Shown: piece after piece, positions 19,601-26,667 of the stretch
Position numbering within the stretch: the stretch's first letter is position 1
How the letters are laid out: each line of letters opens with the position of its first letter
Assembly (NCBI GenBank): GCA_021732565.1
Contig: JAKFUT010000317.1
Span: forward strand, 1-64,000
Origin: Candidatus Obscuribacterales bacterium
GTDB taxonomy: Bacteria > Cyanobacteriota > Vampirovibrionia > Obscuribacterales > Obscuribacteraceae
Direction: 5' to 3'
DNA: 64,000 bases
Notes under the pieces: generated by a model
Database searches by the model: none
Seen by the model: only the letters and a program-made list of their open reading frames with translations
What the model was told of the DNA's origin: nothing
Program-made: the position numbers and the translations under genes

Positions 19601-20926
19601 GACAGTCACCAAGCCAGATTGTCCTACAGCAGAGCCGGTTAAGATATCGCCCGTGGTAATGTTTCCGGTGGCATTTAGGGTGACGGAACCCACGTTGCTA
19701 CCAACGCCCGCATTCGTAGTATCAATCGCGCCGGCAATGATATCGCCGGCGGTAGCGGTAATCTTAAGGTAGCCGCCGAACGTTTGGAGCAGTGCCAGGT
19801 TGTTGTAAGAAGGAGCATTGATGTCCATATTCGGGTCGCCAGTGACATTGAGATGGACTAGATTGAACGGACTGGTTCCCGAGGCCACCTTGAGCCCGAG
19901 AGTTCCCGCATTAATGCTCACATCTCCGCCCATATCTTGTACATTGATGTCCAGATGGCCGTTTGCGGCATTGAATGTCTTCAAGTTTCCGGACCGCAGA
20001 ATCCCCCCGGTAATCGAAAGGTCGGGCTTGAGCGCATCTCCTGCAATCTCCGCAATTAAGTCGTGCCCGGCTGAGATAAGCCCGCCCTGATTGGAGATGC
20101 TCAAGCTGTTTCCGAACAGCTCCGTAAGGTGAATATCACCGATCACGGACTGCAGAGTGCCTACATTGGCAATACTATTGGCAATCATACTAAGATTACC
20201 CGCTTGAGCAAGCATCGCCCCCTGATTGACAATCGATAACGCCTGCAAATTCATTGCAGTAGCAGACTGCATCAGCCCGCTGTTGGTAATGTTGGCCGCA
20301 GTGGCAGAGAAGGAACCGGCGCTCGAAATAGTGCCGGAATTAATTAAGGCATTGGTGGCACTAAGGTTGAGACCGAGATTGGCGACTAAGTTGGAAAAAC
20401 CAGAGAGGCCCGTCGACGGCAGAACGGTGGTCAGCAAAGCCCCGGCATTATTGGAGATATTAGCTGCAAGTATGTTTGCTACTGTGACTGCCTGATTGGA
20501 TGAAACTGCGTAAAAGTTGCCGGAATTGGTAAAGTTGCCTGAAATGTTGAGGGAGGCCGCCTGACCGAAGTCTTGAATGGCGGTGAGCCCGTGAGGGATA
20601 TTCAGCCCCGTGATCGAGCCGCTGGCTACCTGACTCAGAACCACTGAGCCTCCCGTAGCAGCACCGCCCGATCCCAGTAGAATCGTCTGTCCTCCAGACA
20701 AGTACTGAGCAACTGCAGCAGCTTCTCCATAAGTAACCTTCTGACCGGCACTCACGTGCATAGTTTGGTCACCCACTTTAATTTGGGCGTCGCCGACGGC
20801 CGTGGCACTCTTGTCTGTGGAGGTGAAGTCTATGGTTTCAGCATGTACAAGAATTGGATACTGAGCCAGACTGACAGAAAGTGCCAGCATTCCCGGCACC
20901 ACTGACTTGAGTTTTAATCGCCGCAT
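16670..20926 (-). CDS. Large secreted surface protein: FHA-like beta-helix repeats plus FecR-like C-terminal domains
   Basis: 1418 residues. A signal peptide (MLALSVSLAQYPILVHA) is followed by roughly 850 residues of short Asn/Gly/Ser-rich repeats (NISGNFTNSGNFYAVSSN, NITNSGLMQSATAMNLQA and similar) typical of a right-handed beta-helix as in filamentous haemagglutinins. A Pro/Gly linker with GGGGGG lies near residues 890-960. Two FecR-like regions follow, around 990-1110 (SVRLETGRIMIVTSA) and 1217-1330 (VDDSGVIKITSGEFLYC). No clear two-partner-secretion domain or C-terminal anchor was found. A cell-surface adhesin or matrix scaffold is the likely role. It lies 72 bases after the ATP-grasp gene on the same strand, with a ribosome-binding GGGGA about seven bases before its ATG. 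Confidence 0.82.
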   Translation of the reverse strand: MRRLKLKSVVPGMLALSVSLAQYPILVHAETIDFTSTDKSATAVGDAQIKVGDQTMHVSAGQKVTYGEAAAVAQYLSGGQTILLGSGGAATGGSVVLSQVASGSITGLNIPHGLTAIQDFGQAASLNISGNFTNSGNFYAVSSNQAVTVANILAANISNNAGALLTTVLPSTGLSGFSNLVANLGLNLSATNALINSGTISSAGSFSATAANITNSGLMQSATAMNLQALSIVNQGAMLAQAGNLSMIANSIANVGTLQSVIGDIHLTELFGNSLSISNQGGLISAGHDLIAEIAGDALKPDLSITGGILRSGNLKTFNAANGHLDINVQDMGGDVSINAGTLGLKVASGTSPFNLVHLNVTGDPNMDINAPSYNNLALLQTFGGYLKITATAGDIIAGAIDTTNAGVGSNVGSVTLNATGNITTGDILTGSAVGQSGLVTVSAGNNVSTGAINSPGLTALITAGGTIDVTYPTGGNLLTTPLSLNSPGAKTVSATANGFAVGANSLTSLGAGALTVNALAGTISFSNGTVVNSASPVVFSANTIDLSSATNLTFSSMGSVGTGFLTSTALRSGNGGIILPGGALQLTFRGAGGELSDNRAVGTGFTNFGSTALLVNSDGDVDVQADTINMGGGSAFFNIPNYNFFVSEITARSQNPTVFNNVSNQGGLLGLVSNGRITLQGFFSNTNNYLDTGGISVYSGLSGPANAPNTVTGIVSNAQINSTGYIVLNVSNTNTLVPANPTLPSILVNGPINSTGSFLNNLNGLVGGGGVELSVNTQPVGGLAGQMATYRPTLYVATVNGTIENTPFAPVTTPNMATGGFAGGGTITATGNGAVIIDENAGLTPGLVSGNGQLNAFGGIIYAGGASIVGEVTVDAPVTATVATNPTPPTPPVAPVVAVIADPPVDVLPIVDVTPAGGGGGGPAATATVLQTDTTTSQAALPAASTVQATRDSQPLQLTPSTFNRAEQVILNPCAIVEMQPPDNINFKHIKEPPMLVTFDETQMSLLPPTAVDEKAQRLSVRLETGRIMIVTSAASCSVVVQCPGRPVQAIDVPKNSSVVIERRSNGAIAVASLEGPGTSVALFDESGSESSKKVIAINPNTNLVMASDDELLIPIEGGCECAVGASLRLEINEGSPLVAQTRTITDRKKFLYRGTGDCFVTDSRDRDVQRIQRKMKEIQAELPASRQPSPNRPSPLAPVAYTVPANPPKPAHLIQPGKTILTSARRFESLDLPSGSVKTSPDSHVTVDDSGVIKITSGEFLYCADKKTTLKINDMKVDVARGAMILVSATKGFMSVVNLWEEGIKDVHVTIAGSQVHLTTGHQVIVSEKGEKPMDILKTQGFARREVKINAFDGGRNLISADVSLQTALYQCNLLRSVAITPDEECKKIRDRVVKMAAVLTVATAGHGGYQFSGLK

Positions 20927-20949
20927 GAATTTTCCCCGCTGGATCTTCC

Positions 20950-20955
20950 ATTATA
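20950..20955 (-). promoter_or_regulatory. Possible -10 box of the FHA-like gene
   Basis: A perfect TATAAT on the minus strand lies 24 bases before the ATG of the surface-protein gene, which would give a short 5' leader containing the GGGGA ribosome-binding site. No good -35 hexamer stands at the usual distance. The gene may therefore have its own promoter in addition to read-through from the ATP-grasp gene. Confidence 0.33.
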
Positions 20956-20998
20956 TTGTTCCCATAGGCAGGAAGACAGAAACGTGACTTGCGTCATT

Positions 20999-21955
20999 TC
21001 ATGCCGTTTTAAGAAGCAAAGCGAGTTGATTGGAGAGCGGAAAGCCGACTGCATCTTCGATCCAGAGGAATTGCCCCTGTGGATTTATCTCAAAGAAAAA
21101 TGGACAATCGCTACTGTCAACACACAGATCGATGCACCCGAAGACCAAGCCCATTCTCTCCATCAGGGCCAGAGTACACTCTCTCAACTTGCCGCTAACG
21201 TCAAATCTTTCCGTTGGTACGCTGTAGTCCAGTCTGAAGTCTACATGTCCCCGTCCGCTTTGAGACATGATTCTGGCACCGAAGATTTCTTCTCCGATCA
21301 CGGTAAGACGCACATCGAATTTCTTGGGTATTCTTCTTTGAAACAGGTGCAGAGCTAACTCAACCGAATCAAACTCGTTTATATCCTCTTCTGTAAGCAA
21401 CGTAGTAAAAATTCCAGCAGGATTGTGGTGATTCGGCAAAACAGCGTTAGTAGCTTCATCTATCAGCTTATAGATAACTTCGCGATTATTCAATTCGAAG
21501 AATTCACGAATTGCGGCGGGAGAATTGGTTACTAGAGACTGCGGTACACGAAACCCGCACTCCTGTGCCAGCTGTAGCTGCTGCAACTTTAGCAGAGCCT
21601 CTTCCTGGGCGCGTGGATCGTTTACCTTGAAGCACGGCAGTGCTCTTATCATCGCCTGCAACGCTCGGGTTGACTCCTTCTGACAGAACGACTCAATCCA
21701 CCTCTCTGGAGCAGGCAGCGCTCTAACTGTGCCGACACGACGAAACCACACAGAATCAAAAGAACAAAAATCGAGTTCATTTTCGCTGGATTTCACGGTC
21801 AGCGAGCCAATGTCAGGACGAAAGACAAGCGACTGCTCATATAATAGATATTGAGATTGCCAGATTTCGACCCCACAGCCGAGCTCCAATAAACACCGCT
21901 GAACAGCACGGACATGGACGTCAGCGGGATCGCCCATGATAAGAACTTTAGCCAT
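20999..21955 (-). CDS. ATP-grasp ligase, graspetide (microviridin-type) maturase-like
   Basis: 318 residues from the ATG at 21955 (the frame is open back to 22051). ATP-grasp enzymes of this type join side-chain carboxylates of a precursor peptide to Ser/Thr/Lys side chains, giving macrolactones or macrolactams. Features that fit are an N-terminal pre-ATP-grasp domain ending in SVWFRRVGTVRAL (W70-R73, the WxRR-like motif of this family), IYKLIDE with K163 for ATP binding, KKFDVRLTVIGEEIF (211-225), and the metal-binding end of the fold with D276 and FEINPQGQFLWIE (E289, N291). All catalytic positions I can judge are present. It starts seven bases after the stop of a 63-codon ORF on the same strand. 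A glutathione-synthase-like or amino-acid ligase role is the alternative. Confidence 0.82.
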   Translation of the reverse strand: MAKVLIMGDPADVHVRAVQRCLLELGCGVEIWQSQYLLYEQSLVFRPDIGSLTVKSSENELDFCSFDSVWFRRVGTVRALPAPERWIESFCQKESTRALQAMIRALPCFKVNDPRAQEEALLKLQQLQLAQECGFRVPQSLVTNSPAAIREFFELNNREVIYKLIDEATNAVLPNHHNPAGIFTTLLTEEDINEFDSVELALHLFQRRIPKKFDVRLTVIGEEIFGARIMSQSGRGHVDFRLDYSVPTERFDVSGKLRECTLALMERMGLVFGCIDLCVDSSDCPFFFEINPQGQFLWIEDAVGFPLSNQLALLLKTA

Positions 21956-21962
21956 GGCGGAG

Positions 21963-22154
21963 TTACTCGCTCTGTTCGATGTCACTAACATCACACCGAG
22001 GATCCGAGTGCATACGCCAGTTTCCAGACATAAGCCTGAAGACCGGAGCATCGCTCTTTTCTGCTCGCCACCACTGCTTCACAATGAAGGGCAAAGCCTT
22101 ATACACTCTTGAGCTATAATTCGTTTCATCCGAAATGTCTCTTTCGTCTGCCAT
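21963..22154 (-). CDS. Small ORF, candidate precursor peptide of the adjacent ATP-grasp ligase
   Basis: 63 codons, ATG at 22154 preceded six bases upstream by AGGAAG (22166-22161 on this strand), stop seven bases before the ATP-grasp start. The first half is helical-looking and contains YKALPFIVKQWWRAEK (residues 18-33). The LPF followed by a hydrophobic/aromatic helix recalls, loosely, the PFFARFL recognition helix of microviridin leaders. The last 15 residues (49-63) are rich in Ser, Asp and Glu with one Cys (C54): S50, D51, D55, S57, D58, E60, S62, E63. That is the residue mix expected of a core cross-linked by an ATP-grasp enzyme. No homologue is recognised. The main doubt is that only 14 bases separate its ATG from the start of the divergent PqqD gene. 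Confidence 0.5.
   Translation of the reverse strand: MADERDISDETNYSSRVYKALPFIVKQWWRAEKSDAPVFRLMSGNWRMHSDPRCDVSDIEQSE
22115..22120 (+). promoter_or_regulatory. Possible -10 box of the PqqD-like gene
   Basis: A perfect TATAAT stands about 49 bases before the chosen GTG start of the PqqD-like gene. No convincing -35 hexamer is visible upstream. It falls inside the small ORF read on the other strand, so the two transcription units would overlap at their 5' ends if both are real. Confidence 0.33.
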
Positions 22155-22168
22155 TGGAGTCTTCCTGC

Positions 22169-22456
22169 GTGTTGATTGGGTTTCCGGTTCGCAACCCCGA
22201 GTTAAAAACCAAACTGCTGCCAGACGGGCACGTGGTTGTGTTTAACGATAGGACTTTATGGGCACATATCCTAAGTCCGTGCGGAGCAGCCATTTGGGAA
22301 TTTTGTGATGGAAGGCACAATCTTGACTCAATTCTGGACGAGTTGGAGTCACTAACAGGAAGTCGACCACCGGCTCAAGAAACAGAAAAATTCCTGGCTG
22401 ATCTTGTAACAAGTGGATTAGTGGTCAACAATGGCAAATCCTATGGACTGGAATAA
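22169..22456 (+). CDS. PqqD-family RiPP recognition protein
   Basis: About 95 residues starting at GTG 22169, with GGAG nine bases upstream; a TTG at 22109 is a longer, less likely start. The fold signature is clear: KLLPDGHVVVFNDRT (strands of the winged helix), then ILSPCGAAIWEFCDGRHNLD (residues 34-53, the LSPxGAxIWxxxDG hallmark), helix ILDELESLTG and C-terminal KFLADLVTSGLV. PqqD-like proteins bind leader peptides and present them to modifying enzymes. In polysaccharide loci they occur with HPr-kinase-like proteins, as here (27424). It heads a plus-strand run with a 64-residue peptide next in line. Confidence 0.87.
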   Translation: MLIGFPVRNPELKTKLLPDGHVVVFNDRTLWAHILSPCGAAIWEFCDGRHNLDSILDELESLTGSRPPAQETEKFLADLVTSGLVVNNGKSYGLE

Positions 22457-22502
22457 CAATATCATCTAACATTTATATTAAACAGGTGGGAGTTCACGGA
22501 GT

Positions 22503-22697
22503 ATGGAAGAAGATCAGACTAAGAAAAGTCAAGAAGAACGTATATCTTCCGACCCTCGGTTGACACGTACACAATTTTTGAAACAAGTGCTTCTCGCTGG
22601 CGGATTGGCCGCTTCACCGGTGATTCTCGACAAGTTTCTGGTACAGCCGGCCCCTGCATCTTCTATACTGACATCCCCGGGCCAAGTCGGCAGGTAG
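22503..22697 (+). CDS. Short Tat-like peptide, candidate substrate of the PqqD-like protein
   Basis: 64 residues. A polar, charged N-terminus is followed by TRTQFLKQVLLAGGLAASP (residues 21-39), which copies a twin-arginine signal (S/T-R-R-x-F-L-K plus a weakly hydrophobic stretch) except that the second arginine is threonine. After ILDKF comes a proline- and serine-containing tail, VQPAPASSILTSPGQVGR (47-64), with an AxA-like PAPA that could be a cleavage site. AGGTGGGAG lies about ten bases before the ATG. The gene is 46 bases after the PqqD gene and three bases before the phosphodiesterase-like gene. It could be a leader-plus-core precursor or a minimal exported peptide. No family is recognised. 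Confidence 0.6.
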   Translation: MEEDQTKKSQEERISSDPRLTRTQFLKQVLLAGGLAASPVILDKFLVQPAPASSILTSPGQVGR

Positions 22698-22699
22698 AG

Positions 22700-23947
22700 T
22701 TGAATAAGTTTGCCATTATTGCTCTTGACGGTCTGGGACTGCAAGAGCTTGATCGGTTGGCGGAGTTTTCCACATTCCTGGCGGGAATCAGGCGAAATTA
22801 TGTGTTTGCCCAAACAGAATCGAACATTTTGTCCAATACTGCCACAGGATGGGCAACTCTTCTAACCGCACTTGACTGGCCAGATCACACTTGTAGCGGA
22901 TTTGCCAAACCGGTTAGGAGTTTGCTTAACCTCCAAGTAGTTGATGAAAGGCAGCTTCCTCAGAAAAGTTTACGACTGTTGGGACAGACCGCTTCCAGGG
23001 AAACAATGCTGATCAATATTCCCCTCGTCTTGCCCGGCGACCGAATTTGGTTATCCGACGGAACGGTTCCGGTGCAAACACGCTTCAGTCCAGAGCTCCT
23101 ATCAAAGAAACATCCAGAAATCAACAGCTATCAACCATGTGGATGGCTGAACTGCAACAAGCCTCCTGTAGAGCTGCTTCGGGAAGCGATTTCAACGGAA
23201 ATCTTACGACTGCAACTGGCTGCTGACCTAACCCAGTCGCAACGACCCGCTCTCTCGGTGGTCAGAGCGGCTATATTCGACGTGGCCGGTCACCTTATTG
23301 GACCACAATTTTACTCGCGGAAATTTCAGGTGGAATTGAGTTCGATCGGCCACGCATTGGATGCACTGGCTCATGCATTGAAGTGTGCAGATATGATTGT
23401 CCTTATGATTTCCAGTTACAGTTTCGAAAATTGCCTGCAAGTTGTAAACCTCAACCACCTTCTTGCAGGTGGCGGGTTTTGCCGAATGAGCCCTCACTCA
23501 AGAACAGCCCGCATGATCGCGCTGGAGGGACTTGGCAACAGACACGCAAGATGGACGATCGTACCATCGAAATCCTCTGCATATTCTCCCACCCATGGAA
23601 CGGTGTATCTCAACAGGAAATCCCGTTATGACGATGGAACAGTGTGCGAGAGCCAGAGCAGTTCACTGGCAGAAACCATCTTGAACTACCTTACCACTGT
23701 CTGCGAACAGCGATACGGGCTGGACTTTTCGGGTAAGACATATCCTCAAAGCGATCTGCCCGATGTCGCATTCCGACTTAGGGGCGCCGATTACACTTGT
23801 AGCGACAATGCAGATCCTTTCGACCGGCCGGCGGGGGTGCACTGCCCACGTGGCTTTCTGGCATTTCCGCCGGGGCTGCGGAATCTAGACAAAGAGATGG
23901 GGCTGTGTACTGCTGGTCAAAAATTGTGCCAGGCAGTAGAGGGTTGA
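22700..23947 (+). CDS. Alkaline-phosphatase-superfamily (type I phosphodiesterase-like) protein, probably inactive
   Basis: 415 residues, TTG start three bases after the peptide gene. Fold markers of the nucleotide-pyrophosphatase/phosphodiesterase branch are FAIIALDGLG (D10, first metal ligand), NTATGWATLLTALDWPDHTCSGF (nucleophile region, T47), FDVAGHLIGP (D194, H198), VVNLNHLLAGGGF, AYSPTHGTVYLNRKSRYDDG (294-313) and a C-terminal GVHCPRG with the last histidine. Where the family has S-D-H-G-F, this protein reads S-S-Y-S-F (238-242), so an Asp and a His metal ligand are both missing. It should fold normally but probably cannot catalyse with two metals. A role as a glycan- or nucleotide-binding partner of the peptide module is possible. 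Confidence 0.75.
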   Translation: MNKFAIIALDGLGLQELDRLAEFSTFLAGIRRNYVFAQTESNILSNTATGWATLLTALDWPDHTCSGFAKPVRSLLNLQVVDERQLPQKSLRLLGQTASRETMLINIPLVLPGDRIWLSDGTVPVQTRFSPELLSKKHPEINSYQPCGWLNCNKPPVELLREAISTEILRLQLAADLTQSQRPALSVVRAAIFDVAGHLIGPQFYSRKFQVELSSIGHALDALAHALKCADMIVLMISSYSFENCLQVVNLNHLLAGGGFCRMSPHSRTARMIALEGLGNRHARWTIVPSKSSAYSPTHGTVYLNRKSRYDDGTVCESQSSSLAETILNYLTTVCEQRYGLDFSGKTYPQSDLPDVAFRLRGADYTCSDNADPFDRPAGVHCPRGFLAFPPGLRNLDKEMGLCTAGQKLCQAVEG

Positions 23948-23949
23948 TT

Positions 23950-25122
23950 GTGCGAATTTTACACTGTATTCGCTCACTTGATCCCGCCGGCGGAGGTCCG
24001 GCCGACTTTGTACGGATGGTGGCCGAATTTCAATCGTCATTCGGGATTGAGATAGAAGTTGTTACGCAAGACGAGCCAAACTGCCGATGGATAGAATCGT
24101 TTCCGGCAACGGTGCATGCCTTGGGTCCTGTAAAGGATACATTTGGCTACAGTAAACGGCTCGACCGCTGGTTGCGTGAGAATCTTAGTCGATTTGATGT
24201 AACCGTAATAAACGGTGTGTGGTGCTACATGTCCTATGCCGCTTCGCAGGTGTGCCTCAAGGCCCGGCACCCCTATGTATTGTTTACTCATGGCATGCTG
24301 GATCCGTGGTTCTCACAAAAATATCCGTTTAAACATCTCAAGAAGTGCGCTTACTGGGGGCTATTTGAACACAAAGTTCTGTCCCATGCACAGGCTGTAT
24401 TTTTCACCTGCGAACAGGAACGGGTGAGGTCTGCACAAGCGTTTCGTCCGTATCTAGCGCGCGAAGTAGTTATTGGCTATGGCACTGTAGATCCGCAAGA
24501 TCGCCTGGTCACTGCCACCCGACAATGGGCACAAAACAATCCAGAGCTTTTCGAAAGTCGTTATCTACTCTACCTTGGACGCATGCATGAGAAGAAGGGG
24601 ATTGACCTTCTCATCAATGCATTTGAGCGAACCTGTGCAACAATCGACATCAACCTTGTGTTAGCAGGTCCCCCGGCTCCCGGCTACAAACATGTTCTTC
24701 ATGACGTCCTCGACAAGTTACACCCGTCAATTCGTAGTCGAGTTCAACAATTCGAGATGGTGTCCGGCGAAACTAAGTGGGGTTTGTTAGCAAACGCGCA
24801 AGGGCTCGTGCTTCCCTCTCACCAGGAAAACTTCGCAAGAGTGGTATCAGAAGCACTCTCTTGTGGAACACCCGTGTTGGTCTCCAACAAAGTTAATATT
24901 CATCCAGTGATCGAGCAATGGAATGCAGGTCTGGTGGACCAGGACGACGAGAGCGGAGTTGTGCGTTTGCTTACGCGCTGGTTGAGGTTAACTGAGACTG
25001 AAGTGAAGCAAATGCGGACACAAGCCAGATTGTGTTACGAGTCGTCTTTCGATGCTCGTAAGAATTTTGTGGAGTACATTGGCAAACTTCAGGATGTGGC
25101 AGGCCAGACGAAACCCGTCTAA
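23950..25122 (+). CDS. Glycosyltransferase family 4
   Basis: About 390 residues from the GTG at 23950, two bases after the previous stop; the frame is open further upstream (23905) inside the neighbour. The N-terminus RILHCIRSLDPAGGGPADFV is the standard GT4 glycine-rich loop. LLYLGRMHEKKGIDLLINAF opens the donor lobe, and LVLPSHQENFARVVSEALSCGTPVL carries the EX7E donor motif. It likely adds a hexose to the growing glycan on the cytoplasmic side. It is close-packed with the phosphodiesterase-like gene upstream and the DUF218 gene downstream. Confidence 0.9.
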   Translation: MRILHCIRSLDPAGGGPADFVRMVAEFQSSFGIEIEVVTQDEPNCRWIESFPATVHALGPVKDTFGYSKRLDRWLRENLSRFDVTVINGVWCYMSYAASQVCLKARHPYVLFTHGMLDPWFSQKYPFKHLKKCAYWGLFEHKVLSHAQAVFFTCEQERVRSAQAFRPYLAREVVIGYGTVDPQDRLVTATRQWAQNNPELFESRYLLYLGRMHEKKGIDLLINAFERTCATIDINLVLAGPPAPGYKHVLHDVLDKLHPSIRSRVQQFEMVSGETKWGLLANAQGLVLPSHQENFARVVSEALSCGTPVLVSNKVNIHPVIEQWNAGLVDQDDESGVVRLLTRWLRLTETEVKQMRTQARLCYESSFDARKNFVEYIGKLQDVAGQTKPV

Positions 25123-25134
25123 TAGTAGAGGACA

Positions 25135-25839
25135 ATGCAGAAGTTTATAAAGGAACAACCATGGACCGCGGCTCTCTGTGCGGCTTTGTCGGTAATAGTA
25201 CTATGGCTGCTCGTCGCGACGACGGGGGTCTGTTTCAACCAGTCTCGTCCACTTGACGCATTGCTCGTTCTGGGTGGGTCTCCTTTGCGCGAGGCATTTG
25301 CTGCCGCCTTGGCCAAGAAAACGCCCACCCTGCTCATTGTCGTTTCCGGTGGTTCCCCACCTGTTTGCATTCGAAAAACATTTCTTGAGTGTGGTGCTCC
25401 TTTCGACAAAGTACTTGTGGAATGCAATGCCGATAGTACTTTCGGCAACTTTTACTACAGCATTCCCCTTCTCGTGGCAGCTCAGGTGCATAAAGTAGGG
25501 GTTGTCACATCAGAAGGAAACGAGGAACGAGGTTTAACCATGGCACGATTGGCCTTATGGTCACATGGTATCAGCGTGCAAAACGAGGTACTCCCATTCG
25601 AAATAGGAAGCGAGGGTCACCTTGAATCTCCCGAAAAAACCGGACTTGACATTCTCCGCAGCCTTCTCTGGGCGCCATGCAGCCTGGTGTACTATCCTCG
25701 GACAAAGGCGGTTTCTCTAAGCACGCTACAGGATAACCACCCTGCAGGGCCCTGTAAGTTTGATGTCCCCGCGCAAATCGAAAGGGAGTACGAAAACTAC
25801 TTGAATGGAAAGGCCGATCTAAAGCGGATTAACCAGTAA
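25135..25839 (+). CDS. DUF218 (YdcF/SanA-like) membrane-anchored protein
   Basis: 234 residues. One N-terminal membrane segment (AALCAALSVIVLWLLVATTGV) is followed by the DUF218 core: PLDALLVLGGSPLREAFAAAL, LLIVVSGGSPP and VECNADSTFGNFYYS, the Asn/Thr motif region of the family. Members such as SanA, ElyC and YdcF are inner-membrane proteins linked to envelope polysaccharide or peptidoglycan metabolism, of uncertain biochemistry. Position among glycan genes fits. The last 21 bases overlap the 3' end of the convergent sugar transferase gene. Confidence 0.85.
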   Translation: MQKFIKEQPWTAALCAALSVIVLWLLVATTGVCFNQSRPLDALLVLGGSPLREAFAAALAKKTPTLLIVVSGGSPPVCIRKTFLECGAPFDKVLVECNADSTFGNFYYSIPLLVAAQVHKVGVVTSEGNEERGLTMARLALWSHGISVQNEVLPFEIGSEGHLESPEKTGLDILRSLLWAPCSLVYYPRTKAVSLSTLQDNHPAGPCKFDVPAQIEREYENYLNGKADLKRINQ

Positions 25840-26529
25840 CCATTCGACAATTGCCGACATCGCAGCTATTGAACAAACGAATCGGCATTGCACTAGCGAA
25901 ACCACAAAGATGTACAAGTCAAGGCCAGCATTAACTTGCTCGGAGTATATGCGATTGAGCTCAAACCGCTCAGTATAACTAAGGTGGCGTTGTCTCTTGA
26001 TTTGTTCAAGGCCAATCAAACCCGGGCGAACGTGGTGCATGAACCCGTCCTCGTTACAAGGGTATCCCAGCCCCTCAATCTGCAAACTCTCTTGCTCCGA
26101 GAGTGGTCTGGGACCGATGACGCTCATGTCGCCAACGATAATGTTAAACAGCTGCGGCAATTCGTCGATCTTGCTGTCACGAAGGAATTTGCCTACTTTA
26201 GTTATACGCAAGTCAGTATTTTTGGTGACAGCGGCTTCTTCATGACGGCCCTGGTGCATCGTTCGGAATTTCCAAATGAGAAACCGCCTTCCATGCAACC
26301 CTCTACGCTGCTGACGAAAGAAGACCGGCCCGGAGGTATCGGCCTTGACGAGGACTGCGACCAATAAGAACAAGGGTCCACATAACATTAGAGCAACAGC
26401 CGCACTCATACCATCAAACAGCGGCTTGGCAATGTCGTTGTAGAAGCTGCTTTTAGTCTGTCGGGCAGGCAAAGCCGGCACGAACTCGTCCGCCATATCG
26501 GCAGCTACAGATGGATAATATTCTCGCAA
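25819..26529 (-). CDS. Phosphoglycosyl transferase (bacterial sugar transferase, monotopic type)
   Basis: 236 residues. It should transfer a sugar 1-phosphate from a UDP-sugar to undecaprenyl phosphate, the first step of lipid-linked glycan assembly. It has the family layout: KPLFDGMSAAVALMLCGPLFLLVAVLV (re-entrant membrane helix), GPVFFRQQRRGLHGRRFLIWKFRTM, then SKIDELPQLFNIIVGDMSVIGPRPL, where the Asp-Glu of IDELPQL is the catalytic dyad. There is no N-terminal multi-helix domain, so it is a short PglC-like form. The TTG at 26529 is preferred because GGGGA stands six bases before it; the ATG 11 codons later lacks a site. It is the only initiating transferase recognised in the window and is encoded against its neighbours. 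Confidence 0.92.
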   Translation of the reverse strand: MREYYPSVAADMADEFVPALPARQTKSSFYNDIAKPLFDGMSAAVALMLCGPLFLLVAVLVKADTSGPVFFRQQRRGLHGRRFLIWKFRTMHQGRHEEAAVTKNTDLRITKVGKFLRDSKIDELPQLFNIIVGDMSVIGPRPLSEQESLQIEGLGYPCNEDGFMHHVRPGLIGLEQIKRQRHLSYTERFELNRIYSEQVNAGLDLYIFVVSLVQCRFVCSIAAMSAIVEWLLVNPL

Positions 26530-26667
26530 CTGTCTTCCCCGGCGTGTAGTCCCCTACTTATCTATTCCCGGTACGGATGACATTAATCAAAAAAGAGCGA
26601 AGAATATTTCTCCTTTAATGGGAGACAAACATGGCAAAGATTGGAAGCTGATGGAACAATATTGGCT

